Below are positions 53,837 to 62,005 of a DNA stretch of 64,000 nt, piece after piece. The DNA is taken from positions 885,501 through 949,500 of the forward strand of contig NZ_JABXWB010000005.1 in NCBI RefSeq assembly GCF_013375555.1, written 5' to 3'. A model generated the notes under the pieces. It saw only the letters and a list, made by a program, of their open reading frames with translations, was not told the origin of the DNA and did no database searches. Positions within the stretch are counted from its first letter, which is position 1. Each line of letters starts with the position of its first letter. The stretch comes from Sphingobium sp. EM0848 (lineage in GTDB: Bacteria > Pseudomonadota > Alphaproteobacteria > Sphingomonadales > Sphingomonadaceae). A program made the position numbers and the translations under genes.

Positions 53837-54406
53837 TTACCCCTGATTGCGCCGTGCCCGCGTCGAGCCGAGCGGCGCAATGCGCGTCGTGCGGGGCATC
53901 AGCGGCTCCGCCTTGCCCTCCCGCATGCGGCAGATGATCGGATCGCCCCAATCCTCGTCGAAGGCAGTCTGCAGGGCGCGCACATGCTTGGCGCCGATGC
54001 GCTTTGAAAGCATATCGGTCAGCGCCATCACGATTTTCTGCGCGTCCTGTCGCATCGCATTGCCCATGTCGGTCAGCTGAACCATCTTCACGCGCTTGTC
54101 TTCGGGATCGTCGACCAGTTCGAACACCCCGCGTTCGACCAGCCCGGCGATCGTCGAATGCACCGCCTGCCGCGTCAGGCGCAGGCTGCGCGCAATGTCG
54201 GACGGCCGGTTGATGTTGAGCTGGACATGCATCATCACCATCGATTCAGGCCGTGTCAGCTGAGGCCAGCCACATTCGCGCAGGCTGAGCTGCAAACTCT
54301 CGTCGAACCATTCGAAGCTCTGAAGAAGTGGCACGATAAGATAGGCCACGGCATCCATAGACAATATATCTCCTTGCTCGACGAGCGATCCCCTGATTTC
54401 GTCCAT
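53837..54406 (-). CDS. MarR-family transcriptional regulator 2
   Basis: 189 aa from ATG 54406; the internal MDAVAYLIVP start would give ~172. Winged helix with SFEWFDESLQLSLRECGW, SDIARSLRLTRQAVHSTI and DPEDKRVKMVQ. These three blocks align with MarR 1 (WFDE..LQ..LR..GW; RQA; DP.D.R), making the two clear paralogues. A charged C-terminal tail is unique to this copy. Encoded 47 nt behind an ACAD gene whose promoter holds a near-perfect box. Confidence 0.85.
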   Translation of the reverse strand: MDEIRGSLVEQGDILSMDAVAYLIVPLLQSFEWFDESLQLSLRECGWPQLTRPESMVMMHVQLNINRPSDIARSLRLTRQAVHSTIAGLVERGVFELVDDPEDKRVKMVQLTDMGNAMRQDAQKIVMALTDMLSKRIGAKHVRALQTAFDEDWGDPIICRMREGKAEPLMPRTTRIAPLGSTRARRNQG

Positions 54407-54453
54407 AGCTATACCAGCAAGTCCACTTATGCCATGGCTTGTTGCATCGGCCG

Positions 54454-55635
54454 CTACAGCGACCGGGCAATGAGCAGCTTCATGATTTCCGACGTGCCGC
54501 CATGGATCGTGTCGATCCGGGCGTCGCGGTAAAGCTGGGAGATCGGATATTCGTTCATATAGCCATAGCCGCCAAACAGCTGGAGGCAGCGGCTGACCGT
54601 ATCCAGTTCCGTTTCCGTGATCCAGAGCTTGGCCATCGATGCAGTCGTGGCGTCCAGCGTACCGGCCAGCAGCTTGCCGACGCAGCTGTCAATGAAGCTG
54701 CGCGCGATCACCGCCTTGGTCTTGGCTTCCGCCAGCACGAATTGCGTGTTCTGGAAATCCATCAGCGCCTTGCCAAAGGCGGTGCGATCCCGCGCATAAT
54801 CGACCGCGAGCGCAATGGCCCGTTCCATGATCGCCAGCCCCATGGCGGCGATGCCCAGCCGTTCCTGCGGCAGCATCGTCATCAATTGGCCAAAGCCCTT
54901 GCCCTCGACCCCGCCCAGCAGGTTTTGGGCAGGCACGCGTACATCCTCGAAGAAGAGTTCCGATGTGTCCTGCGCCTCGCGCCCCATCTTGTCGAGATTG
55001 CGGCCGCGCCGGAAGCCCGCACGGTCGCCTTCCACTGCGATCAGTGAAATGCCGCGTGATCCCGCCTCCTTGTCGGTCTTGCAGACGACGAGAACCAGAT
55101 CGGCGGTCTGGCCGTTGGAGATGAACGTCTTCTGCCCGTTGATCACATAGTCGTTGCCGTCGCGCCGTGCATGGGTGCGGATGCCTTGCAGGTCCGACCC
55201 CGTCCCCGGTTCCGTCATCGCGATCGCCAGGATCGTCTCGCCGCTGGCCACGCGGGGCAGCCATACCGCCTTTTGCGCGTCCGTTCCGAAGGCGATGATG
55301 TAGGGCGCGACGATCATATTGTGCAGCGGCACGCCCCAGCCCTCCAGCCCGCGTTTGCCGAATTCCTCGATGATGATGCGTTCATGGCGGAAATCGCCGC
55401 CCAGACCGCCATATTCCGCCGGTACGGACGCGCCGAGCATCCCGAACCCTCCGGCCTCGGTCCAGACCGACCGTTCGACCACCTTGTCCCGGCGCCATTT
55501 TTCATTGCGTTCGGGCGAAGCATGTTCGTCAAGAAATCTGGCGATACTGTCGCGATAGAGGGTCAGATCCTCATCGGTAAAGTGCAACGCACTGGCGTGG
55601 AGCGATGATTCGGTCACGGAAAGGCATCCTCTCAT
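54454..55635 (-). CDS. Acyl-CoA dehydrogenase, LCAD/IVD-like
   Basis: 393 aa from ATG 55635; GTG 55617, with AGAGGA upstream, is a good alternative start. MTEPGTGSDLQG, NGQKTFISNGQTADL and GYGYMNEYPISQLYRDARID are standard ACAD blocks. HGGTSEIM lacks the MCAD base, and Glu258 in LPQERL takes the LCAD role. Similar to the 2021 protein. First gene of a leftward operon ending with MarR 2. Confidence 0.9.
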   Translation of the reverse strand: MRGCLSVTESSLHASALHFTDEDLTLYRDSIARFLDEHASPERNEKWRRDKVVERSVWTEAGGFGMLGASVPAEYGGLGGDFRHERIIIEEFGKRGLEGWGVPLHNMIVAPYIIAFGTDAQKAVWLPRVASGETILAIAMTEPGTGSDLQGIRTHARRDGNDYVINGQKTFISNGQTADLVLVVCKTDKEAGSRGISLIAVEGDRAGFRRGRNLDKMGREAQDTSELFFEDVRVPAQNLLGGVEGKGFGQLMTMLPQERLGIAAMGLAIMERAIALAVDYARDRTAFGKALMDFQNTQFVLAEAKTKAVIARSFIDSCVGKLLAGTLDATTASMAKLWITETELDTVSRCLQLFGGYGYMNEYPISQLYRDARIDTIHGGTSEIMKLLIARSL

Positions 55636-55663
55636 TTCGGGAAATTTGTTGTCGCCAGCATAT

Positions 55664-55680
55664 CGTCAAATAATTTGACA
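55664..55680. promoter_or_regulatory. MarR box candidate (ACAD / phosphotransferase divergent promoter), best copy
   Basis: CGTCAA-ATAAT-TTGACA, a 17-bp palindrome with one mismatch in the arms; extended symmetry (G)TCAAAT-A-ATTTGA(C). Lies 24 nt before the phosphotransferase and 29 nt before the ACAD start. Confidence 0.75.
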
Positions 55681-55703
55681 TCAAGGCTTCTCTGTCGCAT
55701 GTC

Positions 55704-56738
55704 ATGGCCATGGGAGAGAAACAGGATATGGAGCGGGGTCTCGGGGCCCAGGCCATCGCTCTGGCGCTTGACCGGCTGGGGCCGGTGATGGCGCCTGATG
55801 ATGGTCGCATTTTGCAATTGGGCCGGCTGACCGGCGGGGCCAGCCTGGAGACATGGGCGTTCGACCTTGCCACCGCCGACGGGCTGCGACCGCTGATCCT
55901 GCGCCGTCGGGATGCGGTGGAGGACACGATCTTTTCGACCTCGCTTCCGCTCGCGACCGAGGCTGCGCTGCTGGAAAGGGTGGCCGCCGCAGGCGTGCCC
56001 GTGGCGCAGCTGATCCGTCTCTGCGCGGAGGCCGACGGTCTGGGAGAGGCCTATATCGTCACGCGGATCGCCGGCGAAACGCTGGGCCGCCGGATCGTCG
56101 CCGCCGATGCCTTTGCACCGGCCCGCACCCTGCTGGGCGCGCAGGCGGGACAGGCGCTGGCGGCGATTCATCGCATCGACCCGACCGGCCTGCCGCCGCT
56201 CGAAACGCTCGATGCGCGCGGATCTCTGGCGCGTTATGAGGCGATTCATCACCGCATCGGTGCACAACGCCCGGTGCTGGAGGCGGCTTTCCGCCTGCTC
56301 GACCGGGACGCGCCACCGCCGGTCGCACCGCAACTGGTGCATGGCGACTTCCGCAACGGCAATCTGATTGTCGACTCCGAACAGGGGTTGGTTGCCGTGT
56401 TGGATTGGGAACTGGCGCATCTGGGCGATCCGGCGGAGGATCTGGGATGGCTCTGCGTCAATAGCTGGCGCTTTGGCGAGACGGCGCTGCCCGTGGGCGG
56501 CTTCGCGACGCTGGAGGCGCTGCTCGACGCTTATCGCGCGGCGGGCGGTGATCCGCCGCCCGTGTCGCGAATCCGCTATTGGCAGATGCTCGGCTCGCTC
56601 AAATGGGCGATCGTCTGCCTGATGATGTATGAATCCTTTGCCAGCGGCGAGGAACGAACGATGGAGCGCGCCGCGATTGGGCGGCGCTTGAGCGAGTGCG
56701 AGGTCGATCTGCTCGCACTGATGCAGGAGGCCGCATGA
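55704..56738 (+). CDS. Phosphotransferase family protein (APH/ACAD10-N type), copy 2
   Basis: 344 aa from ATG 55704; ATG 55728 (GGGAGAG nine bases upstream) may be the true start. Kinase-fold motifs: LRRRDAVEDTIFSTS (nucleotide region), VHGDFRNGNL (catalytic Asp with the normal His) and VLDWELAHLGDP. Its stop overlaps the next start by four bases (ATGA), so it is strictly coupled to the DUF6285-lyase fusion. Possible role: phosphorylating a hydroxyacyl-CoA. Confidence 0.87.
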   Translation: MAMGEKQDMERGLGAQAIALALDRLGPVMAPDDGRILQLGRLTGGASLETWAFDLATADGLRPLILRRRDAVEDTIFSTSLPLATEAALLERVAAAGVPVAQLIRLCAEADGLGEAYIVTRIAGETLGRRIVAADAFAPARTLLGAQAGQALAAIHRIDPTGLPPLETLDARGSLARYEAIHHRIGAQRPVLEAAFRLLDRDAPPPVAPQLVHGDFRNGNLIVDSEQGLVAVLDWELAHLGDPAEDLGWLCVNSWRFGETALPVGGFATLEALLDAYRAAGGDPPPVSRIRYWQMLGSLKWAIVCLMMYESFASGEERTMERAAIGRRLSECEVDLLALMQEAA

Positions 56739-57997
56739 TCAGCCAGCCGGGAGCCGCTGAACTTGTCCAGGCTGTAATCGGTTGGCTGGCCGATCAGGAC
56801 GCCGCCGCGCGCAGCCCTTATATGACACGCGTGGCGATCAACGCCCTGACGACCGTCCAGCGCGAATTGGAGCAGGGTGGGGTGGCGGAGGCTGAGGCGA
56901 CCCGCCGATTGGCGGGGCTGTTGGGGCGAAGCGGCGATTTCGCGGCGTTGAACGCCGGACTGGTCGAGATGATCCGTGCAGGGGCAATGGCACCGGACGA
57001 TCCCGTCCTGCTCGATCATCTGAGCCGCACTGCCCTGGCGATGATCGCGATCGACCAGCCGCGCTACCGTCATGCGCTGACCGAGCCGAAGGCTGATTTC
57101 GCGCCACGCGCCCTGCCTGTGACATTGGTCGAGGTTTCGCCACGCGACGGACTGCAAAATGAAAAGACGATCCTGCCCACGGCGATCAAGGTCGAACTCA
57201 TCGCCCGCGCCGTCGCGGCTGGTGTGAAGCGGATTGAGGTGGCGAGCTTCGTCCACCCCGGAAAGGTGCCGCAAATGGCCGACGCGGAAGCGGTGATCGC
57301 CGCCCTGCCGCACATGCCGGATGTCGAAACGATCGGTCTGGTGCTGAACAAGCGCGGTGCCCTGCGCGCGCTCGAAACTGCCGTCGATGAAATCGGCATG
57401 GTCTGCGTCGCGTCCGATGCCTTCGGTCAGCGCAATCAGGGGCAGACAGTAGACCAATCGATCGCAGCGGCGCGCGACGTGCTGCGTCTGGCTCATGACA
57501 ATGGCCGATCGGCGCAGGTGACGGTCGCGGTGGCCTTTGGCTGCCCCTTTACCGGGCGCACCGATCCGGCGCGGGTGGTGGACATTGTGCGTCAACTCGC
57601 GGCCTTTGCTCCGCGCGAAATCGCCCTTGCCGACACGATTGGCGTCGCACGGCCCGCTGAAGTCACCTCCCTGATTGCGAAGGTGCAGGCAGAGATCGGC
57701 GCTATCCCGCTTCGCGTGCATTTCCACGACACGCGCGGCACCGGTGTCGTCAATGCGGTGGCGGCGATCGCGGCAGGGGTGCGGACTGTGGATGCCGCTA
57801 TCGGCGGTACGGGTGGCTGCCCCTTTGCGCCCGGCGCGGCAGGCAATGTCGCGAGCGAGGATGTGGTCTATGCCACCGGCGATGCAACCGGCCTTGATCT
57901 CGGCGCGCTGATCGACAGCGCGGGCTGGCTTTCGCGGCAACTGGGCAAGGTGCCGGCCAGCGCGCTGGCCCATGCCGGCGACTTCATCATTTCTTGA
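56735..57997 (+). CDS. DUF6285-HMG-CoA lyase-like fusion protein
   Basis: 420 aa. Residues ~1-113 match DUF6285 (AAELVQAVIGWL; MTRVAINALTTVQREL; ALNAGLVEMIRAGAM; AIDQPRY), a small helical protein usually encoded separately next to ACAD10-type phosphotransferases. Residues ~128-420 are a DRE-TIM metallolyase: VEVSPRDGLQNE (metal, catalytic Arg/Asp), FHDTRGTG (metal His) and GGCPFAPGAAGN (catalytic Cys). The frame is unbroken between them. It should cleave HMG-CoA or a homologue to acetoacetate-like and acetyl-CoA products, perhaps held to the kinase by its N-domain. Confidence 0.85.
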   Translation: MISQPGAAELVQAVIGWLADQDAAARSPYMTRVAINALTTVQRELEQGGVAEAEATRRLAGLLGRSGDFAALNAGLVEMIRAGAMAPDDPVLLDHLSRTALAMIAIDQPRYRHALTEPKADFAPRALPVTLVEVSPRDGLQNEKTILPTAIKVELIARAVAAGVKRIEVASFVHPGKVPQMADAEAVIAALPHMPDVETIGLVLNKRGALRALETAVDEIGMVCVASDAFGQRNQGQTVDQSIAAARDVLRLAHDNGRSAQVTVAVAFGCPFTGRTDPARVVDIVRQLAAFAPREIALADTIGVARPAEVTSLIAKVQAEIGAIPLRVHFHDTRGTGVVNAVAAIAAGVRTVDAAIGGTGGCPFAPGAAGNVASEDVVYATGDATGLDLGALIDSAGWLSRQLGKVPASALAHAGDFIIS

Positions 57998-58013
57998 ATC
58001 AGGAAACAGGCAC

Positions 58014-58781
58014 ATGAGCAACAACATGCCGGCGAGTCATGCCGGTCGGACCATCTTCATCACCGGTGCCTCCTCGGGGGTCGGTGCCCATGCCGCGAAA
58101 TTGCTGGCGGCGGCTGGCGCTCGCATCGTAGCGGGCGCGCGCCGCGCCGATCGTCTCGCCGGACTGGTCGGGGAGATTGCGGCGGCGGGCGGCACGGCCA
58201 TTGCGGTGCCGGTCGATGTGGAAGACGCCGACTCGATCCGCGCCGCCTATGCCATGGCGGAGGAGCGGCTGGGGCCGATCGACACCGTGATTGCCAATGC
58301 CGGGGTGAACACCGAGGGGCCGGCGCTGACGCTGGAGGATGACGCCTTTGACCAGATCATGCGGGTCAATGTGCGCGGCGCCTTCCACACGGCCCGCGAA
58401 GGCGCCCAGCGGATGATCGCGGCGGGTGTGACGGAAGGGCGCATCGTCTTCATCGCCTCGATCGGTGGAACCAAGGTACAGCCCGGTCTTGCCGCTTATT
58501 GCTCGTCCAAGGCGGCGGTCGTGATGATGAGCCGCGCGCTGGCGGTCGAATGGGCGCGTTACGGCATCAGCGTCAACACCATCTGCCCCGGCTTCATGTT
58601 GACCGAAATTACCCAGGACTGGTTCGGCACCCCGGCGGGCGACCGGATGATCGAGCGCTTCCCCCGGCGCCGCTTGATGCCGCTCGAAGCGCTTGATCCC
58701 TCGCTGCTCTATCTGACTTCTAGCGGTGGCGGACATACGACCGGGGCCACCGTCGTGGTCGATGACGGGCAGTCGATATAA
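58014..58781 (+). CDS. SDR
   Basis: 255 aa, AGGAAACAGG before ATG 58014. TGASSGVGAHAAKLL cofactor loop, NAGVNTEG, YCSSK catalytic residues and a C-terminal GATVVVDDGQ. Classical beta-ketoacyl-reductase/hydroxyacyl dehydrogenase-like SDR. Sits between the lyase fusion and the lactonase, consistent with oxidation of a hydroxyl to a ketone or of a lactol to a lactone. Confidence 0.88.
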   Translation: MSNNMPASHAGRTIFITGASSGVGAHAAKLLAAAGARIVAGARRADRLAGLVGEIAAAGGTAIAVPVDVEDADSIRAAYAMAEERLGPIDTVIANAGVNTEGPALTLEDDAFDQIMRVNVRGAFHTAREGAQRMIAAGVTEGRIVFIASIGGTKVQPGLAAYCSSKAAVVMMSRALAVEWARYGISVNTICPGFMLTEITQDWFGTPAGDRMIERFPRRRLMPLEALDPSLLYLTSSGGGHTTGATVVVDDGQSI

Positions 58782-58798
58782 CGGCAATTTAATTGATA
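58782..58798. promoter_or_regulatory. Degenerate MarR box before the SMP-30 gene
   Basis: CGGCAA-TTTAA-TTGATA keeps 9 of 12 arm positions of the consensus and lies between the SDR stop and the AGGAGG of the next gene. Weak; may be chance. Confidence 0.3.
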
Positions 58799-58815
58799 AT
58801 ATAGGAGGCGGTTCC

Positions 58816-59736
58816 ATGGAAGTTGTCGCGGAGGGCTTGCTGTTTCCCGAAGGTCCGGTGGCGCTGCCGGACGGATCGGTTCTCGTCGTCGAAACGCAGC
58901 GCGGCACGTTGAGCCGCGTGGCGCCCACGGGTGACATCAACATTGTTGCCGAACTGGGCGGTGGACCCAATGGTGCCGCCCTTGGGCCGGATGGCTGGGT
59001 CTATATCTGCAACAATGGCGGCTTTGAATGGCACGACCATGGCGGTGCGCTGATCCCGGGCGATCTGCCGGTCGACTATATCGGCGGCTCGATCCAGCGC
59101 GTGCATCTCGACTCGGGAGCGGTGGAAACGCTCTATACCGAATGCGACGGCCGCTCCTTGCGTGGCCCCAATGATCTGGTGTTCGATGCCCACGGCGGCT
59201 TCTGGTTCACCGATCATGGCAAGGCGACAGCGGATGGTCATGATCATGGCCGGATATTCTATGCAAAGGCTGACGGATCGGCCATTTCCTGCGCGCTCGA
59301 TCGGTTGCACGGTCCCAATGGCATCGGCCTGTCGCCCGACGGCGCGACGCTATATTTCGCAGAGACACCGACCGCGCGGTTTTGGGCGTGCGACGTGGTG
59401 GCCCCCGGTCGGCTCGGTCCCGCGCCCGCACCCTGGATGCCCGCGCGCCTGGTCGCGACCATGCCGGGTTATCAGCTGTTCGACAGCCTCAAGGTCGAGG
59501 CTGACGGCCATGTCTGTGTCGGTACGCTGATCAACGGCGGCATTACGATCTTTGAAGAATCAGGCGCCAGCGAACATCTCGCCTTCCCGGAACTGGCTAT
59601 CACCAATCTCTGCTTTGGTGGTGAGGACATGCGCGATGTCTGGGCAACCGCGTCCAGTTCGGGGCGGCTTTATCGCACCCGTTGGGCGCGCCCGGGGCTG
59701 TTGCTGGAATATCAATCCGGCACACAAAGCGTCTAA
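58816..59736 (+). CDS. SMP-30/gluconolactonase-family lactonase
   Basis: 306 aa; AGGAGG at 58802-58807, ATG 58816. Six-bladed propeller with metal ligands in LLFPEGPV (Glu), RGPNDLVF (Asn) and HGPNGIGLSPDG (Asn). Blades repeat the pattern DG.v...e. Hydrolyses lactones using a divalent metal; in ring-opening catabolism it would open a Baeyer-Villiger or lactol-derived lactone. Followed by a separately regulated TonB receptor. Confidence 0.87.
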   Translation: MEVVAEGLLFPEGPVALPDGSVLVVETQRGTLSRVAPTGDINIVAELGGGPNGAALGPDGWVYICNNGGFEWHDHGGALIPGDLPVDYIGGSIQRVHLDSGAVETLYTECDGRSLRGPNDLVFDAHGGFWFTDHGKATADGHDHGRIFYAKADGSAISCALDRLHGPNGIGLSPDGATLYFAETPTARFWACDVVAPGRLGPAPAPWMPARLVATMPGYQLFDSLKVEADGHVCVGTLINGGITIFEESGASEHLAFPELAITNLCFGGEDMRDVWATASSSGRLYRTRWARPGLLLEYQSGTQSV

Positions 59737-59751
59737 TTTAATGATTATTCT

Positions 59752-59768
59752 TGTCAGATATATTGACA
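59752..59768. promoter_or_regulatory. MarR box candidate, upstream copy (TonB receptor 3)
   Basis: TGTCAG-ATATA-TTGACA, one arm mismatch. Overlaps the next copy by five bases, giving two sites on nearly opposite phases of the helix. Confidence 0.6.
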
Positions 59769-59780
59769 AATAATTTTACA
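59764..59780. promoter_or_regulatory. MarR box candidate, downstream copy (TonB receptor 3)
   Basis: TGACAA-ATAAT-TTTACA, two arm mismatches, in the 96-bp spacer between the lactonase and receptor genes. Confidence 0.55.
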
Positions 59781-59832
59781 AAATGCACTCCTTTCCGCGT
59801 AACGCCAACAGGTCAAAACAGAGAGGGTGAAG

Positions 59833-61998
59833 ATGAAGGTTTCTGCGCAATTGCAGGCGGGAGCAGCGCTGCTCGCATTCGCGATGGTGCCGGTGACGGC
59901 ATTTGGTCAGGATGGGGGCGCGGCACAGCCGCCGGTTGACGATATCGTTGTAACTGCCCAGCGCCGCGAACAGCGGCTTCAGGATGTGCCGCTGGCGGTT
60001 TCGGCGTTCAACGAAGCCAGCCTGTCGTCGGGCAAGGTCGACAGCCTCGTCAATCTCGACGGCAAGATGCCGAACGTGCTGCTCGCGCCGGTCGGGGCCT
60101 ATCCTTTCGCCAGCGCCTTCTTCATTCGCGGCCTGGGTTTCTCGGACGTCGAGTCGAGCTTTGAGCCTTCGGTTGGCGTCGAACTGGACGGCGTTTATCT
60201 GGCGCGCAATGTCGGTGCGGTGCAGGATTTCTTCGATGTCGAAGGCGTAACCGTTCTGCGCGGGCCGCAGGGCACGCTTTATGGTCGCAACACCATCGGC
60301 GGCGTCGTCAGCGTCAAGACCAAGCGCCCCACCGGCGATTTCGGCGTCCGTGCGCAGGGTACGCTGGGCAGCTATGGCCGCCGCGAACTGCGCGCCGCCA
60401 TCGAGGCGCCGATTGTGAAAGATGTGCTGGCCGCCAAGATATCGGTGCTGGCCAAAGGCTATGACGGTTATATCCGTAACGACGATGGCCGCCGCTTCGG
60501 CAGGCAGAATGTTCTCTCGCTGCGCGGCACGCTGGCTTTCACCCCGTCCAGCAATTTCGACGCGACGCTGATCGCCGATTATACCCGTGATCACGGGACG
60601 GGGCCGGCCTTTGAAAATGCCAGCCTGCCGACCATGGTGCTGGGCCAATATGGCTATCCTGCGGATACGGACGGCAAGCCGTTCCTGACCCACGTCGACA
60701 CTCAAAATCATTCGCGGCTGAAGAGCAAGGGTGTCACGCTGGAAATGAACTGGGATCTGGGTCCGGTGAAGCTGACTTCGATCAGCGGCTATCGCAAGAC
60801 CGATACGGATGTCCTCAGCGATTATGATGGTGAGCATATTCCTTTCCTTAATGTCGGGCGCATTGAGCAGCACGACCAGTGGAGCCAGGAAGTTCGCCTC
60901 GGTTCGACCGGCAAGGGCCCGCTCACCTATGTCATCGGCGGCTATTTCATGACCCAGCGCTATGATATCGGTGTGCATCAATTTGGTCTGGCCTTTGGCG
61001 GGCCGACGGCCGGGTCGACCCTGTTCGCGGGTCAGCGGGCGAATGCGGGCGCCATTTTCGGCCAGATCGACTATGAAGTGATCAAGGGCCTCACCCTGAC
61101 AGCCGGTGGACGCTACAGCGATGAATCCAAGCGTTTCACCATCCAGCCGCTGTTCGCCACGACGTCGCAGACCTTCAAGGCGAGCTTCGACGACTTCTCG
61201 CCGAAATTCGGGATCAGCTATGCCTGGACGCCCGACATCATGACCTATGTGCAATATTCGCGTGGCTTCCGCGCGGGCGGTTTCAACGGACGCGCAGGGT
61301 CCTTCACCGCGGTCGGTCCCTATAAGTCGGAAAATGTCGACTCCTATGAAGCGGGGATCAAAACCGATCTGTTCAACCGTGTGTTGCGCCTGAACCTGGC
61401 CGCTTTCACGACCAAATATAAGAATATGCAGCAGAGCGTGCAGGAGTTGATCCCCGGCACCAATGTCAACCAGACTGTGGTCAGCAATGTCGGCCGCGCG
61501 ACGATCAATGGTTTCGAAGGTGAAGCGACACTGAACATTGTCAAGGGTTTCACCTTGAACGGTACGGTCGGCTATCTCGATGCAGGGTTCGACAAGTTCA
61601 CCGCCAATCTGGGCGATGGGCTGGGCACGATCGACCGGTCGAACCTGCCCTTTGCCTATGCGCCCAAATGGTCGACCAGCCTGACCGGCACCTACAAGAC
61701 CGATATCAGCCTTGGAGAACTGACCGCGCAGGCCAGCGTGCGGCATGCGACCAAGATCTACACCAGCTTCACGCCGTTGAACCTGCTGTCGGATTTCACG
61801 GTCCGGCCCGCCAATACCACGGTCGATGCCAGCATTGGTCTCGATCTGGACGATGGCCGCTGGCATCTGGGCCTGTGGGGGCGCAACCTGACGGATGAGC
61901 GGATCATCAACAACACCTTCGCGGTCGCCAATCTGATGGCGCTGCGGGTGTACCAGCCGCCGCGTGAGATCGGCATGGATATCGGCTTCAAATTCTGA
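59833..61998 (+). CDS. TonB-dependent outer-membrane receptor 3
   Basis: 721 aa from ATG 59833 (GAGAGGG five bases upstream). Signal peptide to AFGQ (~residue 27), DIVVTAQRREQRLQDVP plug start, GVTVLRGPQGTLYGRNTIGG, barrel ending in IGFKF. Same class as receptor 2 but divergent in the loops, so a second substrate or isomer may be taken up. Tandem MarR boxes upstream give it its own control although it is in line with the preceding operon. Confidence 0.92.
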   Translation: MKVSAQLQAGAALLAFAMVPVTAFGQDGGAAQPPVDDIVVTAQRREQRLQDVPLAVSAFNEASLSSGKVDSLVNLDGKMPNVLLAPVGAYPFASAFFIRGLGFSDVESSFEPSVGVELDGVYLARNVGAVQDFFDVEGVTVLRGPQGTLYGRNTIGGVVSVKTKRPTGDFGVRAQGTLGSYGRRELRAAIEAPIVKDVLAAKISVLAKGYDGYIRNDDGRRFGRQNVLSLRGTLAFTPSSNFDATLIADYTRDHGTGPAFENASLPTMVLGQYGYPADTDGKPFLTHVDTQNHSRLKSKGVTLEMNWDLGPVKLTSISGYRKTDTDVLSDYDGEHIPFLNVGRIEQHDQWSQEVRLGSTGKGPLTYVIGGYFMTQRYDIGVHQFGLAFGGPTAGSTLFAGQRANAGAIFGQIDYEVIKGLTLTAGGRYSDESKRFTIQPLFATTSQTFKASFDDFSPKFGISYAWTPDIMTYVQYSRGFRAGGFNGRAGSFTAVGPYKSENVDSYEAGIKTDLFNRVLRLNLAAFTTKYKNMQQSVQELIPGTNVNQTVVSNVGRATINGFEGEATLNIVKGFTLNGTVGYLDAGFDKFTANLGDGLGTIDRSNLPFAYAPKWSTSLTGTYKTDISLGELTAQASVRHATKIYTSFTPLNLLSDFTVRPANTTVDASIGLDLDDGRWHLGLWGRNLTDERIINNTFAVANLMALRVYQPPREIGMDIGFKF

Positions 61999-62005
61999 GG
62001 ATAGC

